DNA from: Polaribacter sp. MED152
GTDB lineage: Bacteria > Bacteroidota > Bacteroidia > Flavobacteriales > Flavobacteriaceae
Length of the DNA stretch: 64,000 bases
Assembly: GCF_000152945.2 (NCBI RefSeq)
Contig: NC_020830.1
Location: 1,808,501 to 1,872,500, forward strand
Reading direction: 5' to 3'
Shown here: piece by piece, positions 33,711 through 43,292 of the stretch
Layout of the letters: each line of letters begins with the position of its first letter
Position numbering within the stretch: the stretch's first letter is position 1
Notes under the pieces: generated by a model
The model's input: the letters and a program-made list of their open reading frames with translations, nothing else
What the model was told of the DNA's origin: nothing
The model's database searches: none
Translations under genes and position numbers: made by a program

Positions 33711-34439
33711 ATGAAAAACTACTTTTTTACTTTATTATTAGTTATTTCATTAAATGGATTTTCTCAAAAAATCAGTGGAAAAGTAACGTATGTAGTTTCA
33801 ATGGAATCTTACACAAAAGAGAAAATAGACTCAATTTCTAAATCTTTTAAAAAGAAAAATGTAAAAATGGACAAATGGATGAGAGATATTTTGGAAAACA
33901 CTCCAGATGTAAAAGCATTTTTAGAATTCAACAATACTGAATCTTTATATTTTGTAGAAGATAAAATGCAAAATGATGGCAAACCAACCTATAACGTAAA
34001 CAGAACTTCTGCTGGTGGAAATGATAAGTATTACAAAAACACCAAAACAGGAGAATATTTTAAAGAAAATAGCACTTTTGGAGAATTATTGCTCATAGAA
34101 ATTGATACAAAAAAATGGGAAATAACACAAGAATCTAAAAAGATAGGAAACTATTTGTGTTATAAAGCCATAGATATTGCCTCTACAAATAGAAAAATGA
34201 AACCTGTAGTTTGGTTTACACCAGAAATACCTGTCAGTTTTGGACCTCTAAAATTTAATGGTTTGCCTGGCTTGGTTATTTTGGTAGAAATGTCAAAAAG
34301 AACAATTAGTACATCAGAAATAATTTTAAATCCAAAAGATAAAATTATCATTAATAAACCAACAAAAGGCGATAAAATTACTGCTGAAGAAGCTAGACAA
34401 AGAGGAGCTGCTATGTGGAAAAAAATAGAAAAACAATAA
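33711..34439 (+). CDS. GLPGLI family exported protein (second copy)
   Basis: 242 residues, signal peptide MKNYFFTLLLVISLNGFSQK. The family motif appears as GLPGLV at residues 184-189 after WFTPEIPVSFGPLKFN. It shares the SAGGxxxYYxN, W-x-x-TQESK and ILNPK(D/E)K blocks with the preceding protein, so the two are tandem paralogues that have diverged widely. The gene ends 10 nt before the receptor-like gene, which argues for co-transcription. Function as for the first copy: unknown, probably periplasmic or outer-membrane associated. Confidence 0.9.
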   Translation: MKNYFFTLLLVISLNGFSQKISGKVTYVVSMESYTKEKIDSISKSFKKKNVKMDKWMRDILENTPDVKAFLEFNNTESLYFVEDKMQNDGKPTYNVNRTSAGGNDKYYKNTKTGEYFKENSTFGELLLIEIDTKKWEITQESKKIGNYLCYKAIDIASTNRKMKPVVWFTPEIPVSFGPLKFNGLPGLVILVEMSKRTISTSEIILNPKDKIIINKPTKGDKITAEEARQRGAAMWKKIEKQ

Positions 34440-34449
34440 GTTATCATTT

Positions 34450-37098
34450 ATGAAAAAGAAACTCCTAATTATTTTTGTACTTACAATTTCGTGTTTTAGT
34501 TATTCCCAAAAAGTAACGTTAACGGGTTTTGTAAAAGATAGCTTACAAAACCCTTTGCCTTATGCAAATGTAATTTCAAAACCCAAAGATGTTTCTAAAA
34601 ATTTGCAATTTGCAATTACTGATAACGAAGGGTATTACAAGCTAATTTTACAAAAAGGAGATACGATTACTATTAGTATTTCTTATTTAGGTTACATACC
34701 TTTAGATTATGAGTTTGTTGCATTAAAAGACACAAAAAAAGATTTTATTTTACAACAAGCTTCAGAGCAATTAGATGAGGTGGTTATAGAAATGCCAGTA
34801 ACTGTAAGAGGAGATACCACTACTTACAAAACCAGTAAATTTATAGATGGTTCAGAACGCAAATTAAAAAATGTGTTAAAAAAGCTACCAGGCGTTGAGG
34901 TAGATAAAAATGGTGGAGTTACTGTGCAAGGTAAAAAAGTAACCAAAATGTTAGTAGATGGCAAAAAATTTTTTGGTGGTAATTCTAAGTTAGCAGTAGA
35001 AAATATTCCAGCTGATGCTGTGGGTAATGTAGAGGTTATTGATAATTACAACGAAGTTTCCTTTTTAAAAGGCTTGTCAGATTCAGATGATATGGCTATG
35101 AACATCAAACTAAAAGAAGATAAAAAACGCTTTGTTTTTGGTGATATAGAAGCTGGTAAAGGCAATAAAGATTTTTACAAAGCAAGTGCTAATTTGTTTT
35201 ATTATTCTCCGAAAACGAATGTTAATTTTATAGGGAACATTAATAATATTGGCGAAAAAACTTTCACGTTTAGAGATTATATGAGTTTTTCTGGTGGAGT
35301 AAATGCAGTTTTTAGCGGTAATTTTAGTTGGAAAGGTGGCGACTTTTCTCAGTTTATGCAAAGTAATGATATGTTGAGTAGTCAACATAAATTTGGAGCT
35401 TTAAACATAACCAAAGTAGCTACAAAAAAATTAGATGTTTCAGGTTATGCCATTGTTTCTAATTCAGAAACAGCAAGTTTCATAGAAAATTTAAATGAAT
35501 ACACTACGTTTTCAGAAAAAAGAACCAACACAACAAATGCAGATAACCTTTTAGGTATTGGTAATTTAAACTTAGAATACAACCCTAATTCTAAAGAAAA
35601 ATGGTATGCCAGAAGTCAAGTAAAAAGAACCAATAATATCAATAATAACAGTTTAATTTCTTTGATTGATGGCAATACAAACACTATAAACACAGATAGA
35701 GATTTAACAGCAACCTACATCAACCAAAATATAGAATGGCATAAAAGACAAAATGATAAACACACGTTTTCTTCTGTTTTTAATTATGTGTTCGATAAAA
35801 GTGATAAAACTACTTTTTGGGACACACAAGATCCTATTTTACAAGGTTTAATTCCTGCTGATAATAACCAAACTTTATTACGAATTAATCAACTTAAAAA
35901 TACACAAGAGCATAATTTTGATGGTGTTTTTAAACATTTTTGGGAAATTAATAACAACAATCATATTTATACAACTTTAGGTAACAAATTTAGTAATGAA
36001 AATTTTATAACTGATGATAGTCAACTTTTAGATGATGGTACTATAAACAACTTTGCACCAGATGGTTTTGGAAACGATGTAAACTTTAAATTAAACGACT
36101 TTTTTGTTGGTATGCATTATAAATTTAGAACAGGCATATTTACTGTAAAACAAGGTTTTGAAGCTCATAATTACAGTTGGTCTTTACAAAATCAAACCAA
36201 TTTAGATAAAAATAAGTGGGTGGTTTTACCAGATTTTTTAGCAAAAATTGAGTTTACTAAATCTAAAAAAGTTACTATTAATTACAATTTAAAAACATCG
36301 TTTTCTGATGCCAGTAGATTTGCAAATCGTTTTTATTTACAATCGTACAATTCCGTTTTTAGAGGAAATGAAAATATAGAAAACAATTTATATCATGCTG
36401 CAAGAATTTATTACAGTAGATTTAGTTTGTTCAGAGGTTTAATGCTGTTTGCAAGTTTAAACTATAACAAACAAATAAGAGGTGTTAGAAATACAGTTGA
36501 TTTTAATGACATCAACCAATTTTTAACGGTAAAAATGTTTGATAATCCTTCAGAAAATTGGCGTGGAAATATTCATTTAGAAAAATCCATAAAAAAACTA
36601 AAGTATAAGTTCGATATTGGTTTTAACAACTCAAAATACATACAAGAATTAAACAATAACATCCAAACCAACACAAATAACAATTACGATTATGAGTTAG
36701 GTATTCAAACCTTAATTGATAAATTTCCAACAATAGAAGTTGGTTTAAAGAGAACAATAGGTAATTTTACAGCAAGTACAAACACTTCTAAATTTGTAAC
36801 TACAGAGCCTTTTATTACTATAGATTATGATTTTTTAGAAAGCTTCATTTTTAATTTTGATTACAGAAAAAGCAACTATCAAAATAAAACATTAGATCAA
36901 AAAAACACGTATGAAATTGCTAATGCAACGCTTTCTTATAAAAATGAAGATTCTGCTTGGAGTTATAAACTAACAGCACAAAACTTGTTTAATGCACAGT
37001 TTAAACAAAGCAACAGTTTTTCAGACTTTTTAATTTCAGATCGTAAAACCTTTATTTTACCAAGAATCATAATGTTGTCTATTGGGTATAATTTGTAA
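34450..37098 (+). CDS. TonB-dependent-receptor-like outer-membrane beta-barrel protein
   Basis: 882 residues with a signal peptide (IIFVLTISCFSYSQKV). About residues 23-105 form a carboxypeptidase-regulatory-like domain (LTGFVKDSLQNPLPYANVIS). A plug-like domain follows at about 125-225 (LKKLPGVEVDKNGGVTVQGK, NIPADAVGNVEVIDNYNEVS). The remainder is barrel-type beta sequence of the family that commonly accompanies GLPGLI genes, ending in MLSIGYNL with a terminal hydrophobic residue. No clear TonB box was recognised. The substrate is unknown; import or export of a small peptide is possible given the upstream cysteine peptide gene, but this is speculation. It ends 4 nt from a convergent gene. 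Confidence 0.88.
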   Translation: MKKKLLIIFVLTISCFSYSQKVTLTGFVKDSLQNPLPYANVISKPKDVSKNLQFAITDNEGYYKLILQKGDTITISISYLGYIPLDYEFVALKDTKKDFILQQASEQLDEVVIEMPVTVRGDTTTYKTSKFIDGSERKLKNVLKKLPGVEVDKNGGVTVQGKKVTKMLVDGKKFFGGNSKLAVENIPADAVGNVEVIDNYNEVSFLKGLSDSDDMAMNIKLKEDKKRFVFGDIEAGKGNKDFYKASANLFYYSPKTNVNFIGNINNIGEKTFTFRDYMSFSGGVNAVFSGNFSWKGGDFSQFMQSNDMLSSQHKFGALNITKVATKKLDVSGYAIVSNSETASFIENLNEYTTFSEKRTNTTNADNLLGIGNLNLEYNPNSKEKWYARSQVKRTNNINNNSLISLIDGNTNTINTDRDLTATYINQNIEWHKRQNDKHTFSSVFNYVFDKSDKTTFWDTQDPILQGLIPADNNQTLLRINQLKNTQEHNFDGVFKHFWEINNNNHIYTTLGNKFSNENFITDDSQLLDDGTINNFAPDGFGNDVNFKLNDFFVGMHYKFRTGIFTVKQGFEAHNYSWSLQNQTNLDKNKWVVLPDFLAKIEFTKSKKVTINYNLKTSFSDASRFANRFYLQSYNSVFRGNENIENNLYHAARIYYSRFSLFRGLMLFASLNYNKQIRGVRNTVDFNDINQFLTVKMFDNPSENWRGNIHLEKSIKKLKYKFDIGFNNSKYIQELNNNIQTNTNNNYDYELGIQTLIDKFPTIEVGLKRTIGNFTASTNTSKFVTTEPFITIDYDFLESFIFNFDYRKSNYQNKTLDQKNTYEIANATLSYKNEDSAWSYKLTAQNLFNAQFKQSNSFSDFLISDRKTFILPRIIMLSIGYNL

Positions 37099-37102
37099 AT
37101 CT

Positions 37103-40100
37103 CTACTTAAAACTATACGTTTTTAAACTATCATTATTTGCAAGTACAAGTAACAAGTTCTTATTTTTCATTTTAACAACTGCAGTTGTCTTGATTTGAT
37201 TATGAAAAGGTTGCATACCATATTTAGAAACAGGTTCTACATTCTTTACATCACTCATAAAATAACCTTTTAAGGCTGTATAACCACCATGATATGTATT
37301 TACCTTTAAAGAATTACCAGATATTAATAGTTGATTTTTATTATTAATATTAACTTTTGTGAAAGAGGTAATTGGCCCCATTTGTAAACTGGCCTCAAAA
37401 GGTACAAAGTCGCTAAATTTGCCATTGTTATTTTCTAAGTAACCAGAAGACAATGTATTTATTTGACTTCTTTTAGCTTTAGCTATTATAGAATCATTAA
37501 ATATTTTATTAAAAGGAGTTAGCGCAAAATTTGCATGATTTACAAACTTCTTACTCATCACATTCATTTGTGAAGCCAATTCATCTTTTGTGTTTAGAGG
37601 ATAATATTCATCACCTACCTTATAGGTTATAATACTTTCCTTTTTTCCGTTTTTATCAAAGTCTCCAAAATAGAAATAAATAGGATTATCGATATACTTT
37701 GTAAACCTATTATTCTCTCCCCAATTTCCTAAAACAATGTCTTGATCTCCATCTAAATCCACATCAAAAGTGGCAATGCTTTGCCATAAACCATGTAAAC
37801 TTTCTGGCAATTCTTGTAAGGTAAAATTACCATTGTTGTTGATGTAAATCTTAGGAGTGTCCCACTCTGAAGCAATCAATAAATCTTTTTGATCATCGTT
37901 ATTCACATCAGCCCAAACAGCATCTGTAACTCTACTATTAAAATTAAATTTTAAGTGAATAGTATAGTTTCCTTTACCATCATTGTTTAAAATTGCAGAA
38001 TTTACTGTGGCTCCAAAACTACCAGGATTGGATAAGTTACCAATAAAAATATCTTCATCTCCGTCTTTATTATGATCGTAAGCAATAATTGTAGAGGTGT
38101 TTAATGGATTGATTAACGTTTTATTTTCAGATCGTTTAAAGCTACCATTCGTATTAATGTACAAACGATCTATTTCATAATTCTGATTTCTTTTTTCATG
38201 AATACCAGAAGCTACATAAAGGTCTAAATCTCCATCTTTGTCAATATCTATAAAAGCAGCATCATTATCTTCAAAAGCCTTGTCTGTTTCAAATACTGCT
38301 GGTATATTTTTTTTGAATGATGTACCAGAATTCATATAAAGTGCAGCAGCATTTCCAGAAGAACCTCCTATAAAGATATCTTCAAAACCATTATTATCTA
38401 TATCTGCAATGGTTAATGCTGGCCCAAGAGTAGAAACTTTATAAGGCAACAGTTTTTCGGAAAAAAAGTCGTTATAAGAATCTTCTTCGTGAACATAATC
38501 AATTAAATTTTCTTCTTCAAAAGTTTGATTAATACTGTTTTTTGCATCAGCTTTAAACAATCTTTTAGTTGATGAGTAGGTGATTTTTGTAAGCTGATTT
38601 GCAGAAATACCTTCAATTTTTTGAACTTCTAAATTTGGCCAAATAACCAAAACTGAGTCAATTTTAGCAATTGTATCTAAACCAAAATGAACCTTAGCTT
38701 CTGTAGAAGATAAAAAACCTCTCGATTTAAAAATTTGTTTGGTTTGCTTTTTACCATTAGAATATAAATGAACTTTAGCACCTATAGCTTCTTTATTATT
38801 GTCTTTATATGTTAATTGAAATGAAGCTGATTTTGTTGTAGCTGAACTCTTATTTTTAAAAATACCTGCAGGCGCATTTACGTTATTGGTTACCAAGTCT
38901 AAATCGCCATCTAAATCTAAATCTACATATACAGCCCCATTAGATAAAGAAGCTTCTTTGGCTAGCCAATTGCCTGTAGTTTCTTTAAATCTTGCAGAAT
39001 TACCTTTAAATATTTGATTTGGAACACTTCCACTTGGCATTTCATTTATTGATTTATACAACCAATCTACTCCTTTCTTTTGACCATATTTTTTAAAGGT
39101 ACTAGATACATATTTTTTAAAATCTAAACTGTTAGGTCTTCTTAGAATTCCGTTAGAAATAAATAAATCTTGATGACCATCGTTATTAAAATCAGCAAAA
39201 AGAGGAGACCAACTCCAATCTGTATCTGCAACCCCATTATACAAAGCAGTTTCGTTAAAGTATTCTCCATTTTGATTGATTTGAAGCATGTTTCTAGAGT
39301 ATTGATCTCTGTACCCTAAATTTTTAAGATTGGCTTGCATGTTAAGCATAGCATCATCTCCTTCTGTTTCTTTTAGTACTTTTTCGTCATTTGGCAACAT
39401 GTCTAAAGTAATGATGTCTTGATAACCATTGCCTGTAATATCTGCTGCATCACTTCCCATAGAAAAACGACTTATAGTAGAAAATTTAGAGGCTAATTCT
39501 TCTGAAAACGTACCGTTTTTATTGTTGATGTAATAGTAATCATCTTCATGAAAATCGTTACACACGTAAATATCATCCCAACCATCATTATTAAAATCTG
39601 CAATAGAAGCACTTAAACCATAACCATTTACACCACCAAAAATGTTAGCCTCTGTACTTACATCTATAAATTTACCATTGTTGTTCTGCAGTAAAACATC
39701 GCCAACCAAAGGCATTCTCTTATTTCGTTTAGAGGCTTTACCATGAGATAAGTTAGTATGCACTGCATGATTTACAATGTAAACATCTAAATCACCATCT
39801 TTATCATAATCAAAAAAGTAAGATTGTGTACTATACCCTTTAAAATCTAAACCATATTCTGTAGATTTTTCTGTGAATGTATTATCGCCATTATTTATAT
39901 ACAATTCGTTATGACCTTGAAAATCTAAAAGTTGAGAAACTGCACATACATAAATATCTAAATAGCCATCGTTATTAATATCAACCATGGTAACCCCAGT
40001 ATTCCAATCAGCATTGCTCTTAATCTTAGATTTTTTGGTAATATCTTCAAATTTAAAATCGCCTTTATTTAAATAAAGCTTATTTTGATTTTGATTAGAA

Positions 40101-40345
40101 ACAAAAAATAAATCTGGTAAACCATCATTATTAATATCGCCAGTTGCAACACCTCCACCATTGTAAAAATAGATGTAGTTTATAATGCTATGATTGGCAT
40201 CTTCTGTAAGCTGATTCTTAAAATCTATGCCTGTTTCTGAGGCTGCAACTTGATTTAGAAGATAGTTTTCTGAAGGCTCTTTCTTACACTTGCTAAACGT
40301 AAATAGGACAATAAGGGCACCTAAAAGTAAATATTGCTTGGTCAT
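37103..40345 (-). CDS. large FG-GAP/VCBS-repeat lipoprotein with ASPIC/UnbV domain
   Basis: 1080 residues, lipobox cysteine at about 20 (LFTFSKCKK). Many calcium-binding-type FG-GAP loops D-x-N-x-D-G-x-x-D-L/I are visible: DINNDGLPDLFFVS, DINNDGYLDIYVC, DKDGDLDVYIVN, DLDLDGDLDLVTN, DIDNNGFEDIFIGG, DIDKDGDLDLYVAS. Around residues 530-580 lies an ASPIC/UnbV segment (VHFGLDTIAKIDSVLVIWPN). Such CRTAC-like proteins are surface-exposed and common in Bacteroidetes, often near carbohydrate-use loci, but no susC/susD pair is next to this one. Its role may be in adhesion or polymer binding. It stands alone, convergent with the receptor gene. Confidence 0.88.
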   Translation of the reverse strand: MTKQYLLLGALIVLFTFSKCKKEPSENYLLNQVAASETGIDFKNQLTEDANHSIINYIYFYNGGGVATGDINNDGLPDLFFVSNQNQNKLYLNKGDFKFEDITKKSKIKSNADWNTGVTMVDINNDGYLDIYVCAVSQLLDFQGHNELYINNGDNTFTEKSTEYGLDFKGYSTQSYFFDYDKDGDLDVYIVNHAVHTNLSHGKASKRNKRMPLVGDVLLQNNNGKFIDVSTEANIFGGVNGYGLSASIADFNNDGWDDIYVCNDFHEDDYYYINNKNGTFSEELASKFSTISRFSMGSDAADITGNGYQDIITLDMLPNDEKVLKETEGDDAMLNMQANLKNLGYRDQYSRNMLQINQNGEYFNETALYNGVADTDWSWSPLFADFNNDGHQDLFISNGILRRPNSLDFKKYVSSTFKKYGQKKGVDWLYKSINEMPSGSVPNQIFKGNSARFKETTGNWLAKEASLSNGAVYVDLDLDGDLDLVTNNVNAPAGIFKNKSSATTKSASFQLTYKDNNKEAIGAKVHLYSNGKKQTKQIFKSRGFLSSTEAKVHFGLDTIAKIDSVLVIWPNLEVQKIEGISANQLTKITYSSTKRLFKADAKNSINQTFEEENLIDYVHEEDSYNDFFSEKLLPYKVSTLGPALTIADIDNNGFEDIFIGGSSGNAAALYMNSGTSFKKNIPAVFETDKAFEDNDAAFIDIDKDGDLDLYVASGIHEKRNQNYEIDRLYINTNGSFKRSENKTLINPLNTSTIIAYDHNKDGDEDIFIGNLSNPGSFGATVNSAILNNDGKGNYTIHLKFNFNSRVTDAVWADVNNDDQKDLLIASEWDTPKIYINNNGNFTLQELPESLHGLWQSIATFDVDLDGDQDIVLGNWGENNRFTKYIDNPIYFYFGDFDKNGKKESIITYKVGDEYYPLNTKDELASQMNVMSKKFVNHANFALTPFNKIFNDSIIAKAKRSQINTLSSGYLENNNGKFSDFVPFEASLQMGPITSFTKVNINNKNQLLISGNSLKVNTYHGGYTALKGYFMSDVKNVEPVSKYGMQPFHNQIKTTAVVKMKNKNLLLVLANNDSLKTYSFK

Positions 40346-40417
40346 TAAAATTATTTAAGGTGGTGTGTTTTACAAACATACAAAATTACCTTAACATAAT
40401 TTTAACATTGGGGTATT

Positions 40418-41053
40418 CTATTTTCTACCAAAATCTGCAGGTATTTCACCCCAAGCTTTGGTTTGCCATTTTAAAATCGGGTTTTTAAAAGTGTTTTGTT
40501 TTAACCAATTTTCTGCTCTTTTAATTAAATCAAGTAAGTCTTTATTAGAAGCATCAAAATGTAAGTTGGTTTTGCATTTTTTCTGACGAACCCAACTCAT
40601 AGCAATTTTAGAATCTGAGTAAATAGGCACCTCTTCTTTTTGTTTGCTTTTAAGTAAAGCAATACCATGTACCAAAGCCAAAAACTCGCCTATGTTATTC
40701 GTGCCTTTTTTAAAGGGGCCTTTTCTAAAGATTTCTTTTTTATTGTGCGTTAAAACCCCTCTATATTCCATTTTTCCAGGATTACCTGAACATGCAGCAT
40801 CTACAGAGATACTTTCTAAATTGGGAGCTCCAAATTTCTGCAATTCTGATGCAGACATCTTTTTAGCAGTTGATTTTTTTCCTTTATAATCTTCAAACTT
40901 TTTTGTGAAGGCAAGTTCTGCTTCATCTAAGCTTAAGAAAGATTTGTATTGGGCTCCTTCAAAACCATCAATTTGTCTTTTACAAACATTCCATGATGAG
41001 AATATTCCAGGTTTACGCCCTTTCCAAACTACATAGAATTTCTTTTTACTCAT
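40418..41053 (-). CDS. rnhA: ribonuclease HI with N-terminal viroplasmin-type domain
   Basis: 211 residues. The first ~45 are a caulimovirus-viroplasmin/RNase H N-terminal domain (KFYVVWKGRKPGIFSSWNVC), which binds RNA-DNA hybrids. The catalytic RNase H fold follows from about residue 75, with acidic residues in SVDAACSGNPG, NNIGEFLALVHG and IYSDSKIAMSW. It removes RNA from RNA-DNA hybrids during replication and repair. The start codon overlaps the end of purN by 8 nt (ATGAGTAA), so the two are translationally coupled. Confidence 0.9.
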   Translation of the reverse strand: MSKKKFYVVWKGRKPGIFSSWNVCKRQIDGFEGAQYKSFLSLDEAELAFTKKFEDYKGKKSTAKKMSASELQKFGAPNLESISVDAACSGNPGKMEYRGVLTHNKKEIFRKGPFKKGTNNIGEFLALVHGIALLKSKQKEEVPIYSDSKIAMSWVRQKKCKTNLHFDASNKDLLDLIKRAENWLKQNTFKNPILKWQTKAWGEIPADFGRK

Positions 41054-41618
41054 TAACGTCTAAAATTACACCTTCAATAATTCTTGGAAAATAGGCTTGC
41101 TCTAATTTATGAATTTTATTCGCAATTTCTTCTGGAGAATCGTCAGGTTCAAGTGCTGTTTTTGCTTGATAGATAATAGCACCTTCATCATAATTTTCGT
41201 TCACAAAATGTATGGTAATTCCGGCTTCTGACTCATTATTTTCAGCAACTGCTTTATGTACATTCATTCCATACATACCTTTACCTCCATATTTTGGTAG
41301 CAAAGCAGGGTGAATATTTATAATTCTCTTTGGAAACGCATTTACAACCTTAGCAGGCACTCTCCATAAAAAACCTGCAAGAATAATAAAATCTGCCTTC
41401 TCTTTTAACAGCTCTAAAATAGTGTCTGTCTCAAAAAAATCATTTCTAGTAAAGTGTAAACAAGGTACATTTAGCTTTGAACATCGCTCAAAAACTTTGG
41501 CCTCTTTATTATTACATAAAACCTGTACAACCTTTGCAGTTTTAGTTTTGTTGAAAAATTTAATAATATTTTCGGCATTTGAACCTGAGCCAGAAGCAAA
41601 AACAATAATACGTTTCAT
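41046..41618 (-). CDS. purN: phosphoribosylglycinamide formyltransferase
   Basis: 190 residues, the normal size. The N-terminus IIVFASGSGSNAENIIKFF and the catalytic segment IINIHPALLPKYGGKGMYGM with the downstream HFVNENYDEGAII loop are diagnostic of formyltetrahydrofolate-dependent GAR transformylase, which acts in the third step of purine synthesis. It is the first gene of a two-gene unit with rnhA, divergent from acpP across 173 nt. Confidence 0.95.
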   Translation of the reverse strand: MKRIIVFASGSGSNAENIIKFFNKTKTAKVVQVLCNNKEAKVFERCSKLNVPCLHFTRNDFFETDTILELLKEKADFIILAGFLWRVPAKVVNAFPKRIINIHPALLPKYGGKGMYGMNVHKAVAENNESEAGITIHFVNENYDEGAIIYQAKTALEPDDSPEEIANKIHKLEQAYFPRIIEGVILDVNE

Positions 41619-41728
41619 ATTTATATTTCTATTTTACAAAAAAAGGAATAATTATTAAGAAATCAAGCAATTATTAAAGGCTATTAAACATTTTTATTTA
41701 TATTTAGTAATCATTTTTTAGGCAAAAG

Positions 41729-41759
41729 TTAGTTAGAATTAATAAGATTTGTATTTTTG
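41729..41759 (+). promoter_or_regulatory. promoter of the acpP-fabF operon
   Basis: TATTTTTG (41752-41759) with a TTAG (41729-41732) 19 nt upstream in place of TTTG. The leader to the acpP ATG is about 30 nt. Confidence 0.6.
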
Positions 41760-41791
41760 CCCCGATTTAAATTTTAAAAAAACAAAAAATT

Positions 41792-42028
41792 ATGTCAGAC
41801 ATTGCATCAAGAGTAAAAGCTATTATCGTAGATAAATTAGGCGTAGACGATAATGAAGTAACAACAGAAGCTAGCTTCACAAATGATTTAGGAGCAGATT
41901 CTTTAGATACTGTTGAGTTAATTATGGAATTCGAGAAAGAATTTGATATTCAAATTCCAGACGATCAAGCAGAAAACATTGGTACTGTAGGTCAAGCAGT
42001 TAGCTATATAGAAGAAGCAAAAAAGTAA
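41792..42028 (+). CDS. acpP: acyl carrier protein
   Basis: 78 residues, acidic. The phosphopantetheine attachment serine lies in [20 protein letters not shown]. It carries growing fatty acyl chains in the cytosol. It is followed 7 nt later by fabF, the usual partner, and then rnc. The gene has its own promoter. Confidence 0.98.
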   Translation: MSDIASRVKAIIVDKLGVDDNEVTTEASFTNDLGADSLDTVELIMEFEKEFDIQIPDDQAENIGTVGQAVSYIEEAKK

Positions 42029-42035
42029 TATTTAT

Positions 42036-43289
42036 ATGCAGTTAAAACGAGTAGTAGTTACTGGACTTGGTGCTTTAACACCAATTGGTAATAATATAGA
42101 AGAATATTGGAATGCTTTAATTAACGGAGTTAGTGGAGCAGCACCTGTAACGTATTATGATGCTGCCAAGTTCAAAACTCGTTTTGCATGTGAATTAAAG
42201 AATTTTACAGCTACTGACTTTTTAGATAGAAAAGAAGCTCGTAAAATGGATAGATTTACGCAATATGCAATGGTTGCTTCAGATGAAGCTATTGCAGATT
42301 CAAAACTAAATCTAGACGAAGTTAACAAATTACGTGTGGGCGTAATTTGGGGAGCAGGAATTGGTGGTTTAGAAACTTTTCAAAATGAAGTTTTAAACTT
42401 TGCTGCAGGAGATGGTACTCCAAGGTTTAACCCTTTCTTTATCCCAAAAATGATTGCAGATATTGCTCCTGGAAATATTTCTATTAAAAATGGATTTATG
42501 GGGCCAAATTACACTACTGTATCTGCATGTGCATCATCTGCAAATGCGATGATAGATGCACTAAACTACATAAGATTAGGTCATTGTGATGTTATTGTTA
42601 CTGGTGGTTCAGAAGCTGCTGTAACTATAGCTGGTATGGGTGGCTTTAACTCTATGCATGCATTATCAACCAGAAACGAAAGCCCAGAAACTGCATCAAG
42701 ACCTTTTGATGCTGAAAGAGATGGATTTGTTTTAGGTGAAGGTGCAGGTGCTATTGTGTTAGAAGAATATGAACATGCAAAAGCTAGAGGCGCTAAAATT
42801 TACGCTGAAGTAATTGGTGGTGGTATGTCTTCTGATGCTTATCATATGACAGCTCCACATCCAGAAGGAATTGGAGTAATAGCAGTTATGAAAAACTGCT
42901 TGGAAAACTCTGGAATTAAGCCAGAAGATGTAGATCATATTAATACACATGGTACTTCTACTCCATTAGGAGACGTTGCTGAACTTAAAGCAATTTCTGA
43001 GGTTTTTGGAGAGCATGCTAAGAGTATTAATATCAATTCTACCAAATCTATGACAGGGCATTTATTAGGAGCTGCTGGTGCAATAGAGGCAATTGCGTCT
43101 ATTTTATCAATACAAAACAGTATTATACCTCCTACTATAAATCACTCTACTCCAGATGAAAATATTAATCCAGAATTAAATCTTACGCTAAACAAAGCTC
43201 AAAAAAGAGAGGTGAATATAGCAATGAGTAATACATTTGGTTTTGGTGGTCATAATGCTTGTGTTGCCTTTAAGAAATTAGAGGAATAA
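42036..43289 (+). CDS. fabF: beta-ketoacyl-ACP synthase II
   Basis: 417 residues. The catalytic cysteine lies in TVSACASSANAMIDA and the two histidines in NTHGTSTPLGD and NSTKSMTGHLLGAAGA. The glycine-rich C-terminus SNTFGFGGHNACVAF is intact. It condenses malonyl-ACP with acyl-ACP to elongate fatty acids. It lies between acpP and rnc with gaps of 7 and 3 nt. Confidence 0.98.
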   Translation: MQLKRVVVTGLGALTPIGNNIEEYWNALINGVSGAAPVTYYDAAKFKTRFACELKNFTATDFLDRKEARKMDRFTQYAMVASDEAIADSKLNLDEVNKLRVGVIWGAGIGGLETFQNEVLNFAAGDGTPRFNPFFIPKMIADIAPGNISIKNGFMGPNYTTVSACASSANAMIDALNYIRLGHCDVIVTGGSEAAVTIAGMGGFNSMHALSTRNESPETASRPFDAERDGFVLGEGAGAIVLEEYEHAKARGAKIYAEVIGGGMSSDAYHMTAPHPEGIGVIAVMKNCLENSGIKPEDVDHINTHGTSTPLGDVAELKAISEVFGEHAKSININSTKSMTGHLLGAAGAIEAIASILSIQNSIIPPTINHSTPDENINPELNLTLNKAQKREVNIAMSNTFGFGGHNACVAFKKLEE

Positions 43290-43292
43290 ACT

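Noticed and set aside
37103-40345. Polysaccharide utilisation locus around the FG-GAP/ASPIC lipoprotein
   Set aside because: No susC/susD pair, glycosidase cluster or hybrid sensor lies next to it; the barrel at 34450 belongs with the GLPGLI genes and has no SusD partner.
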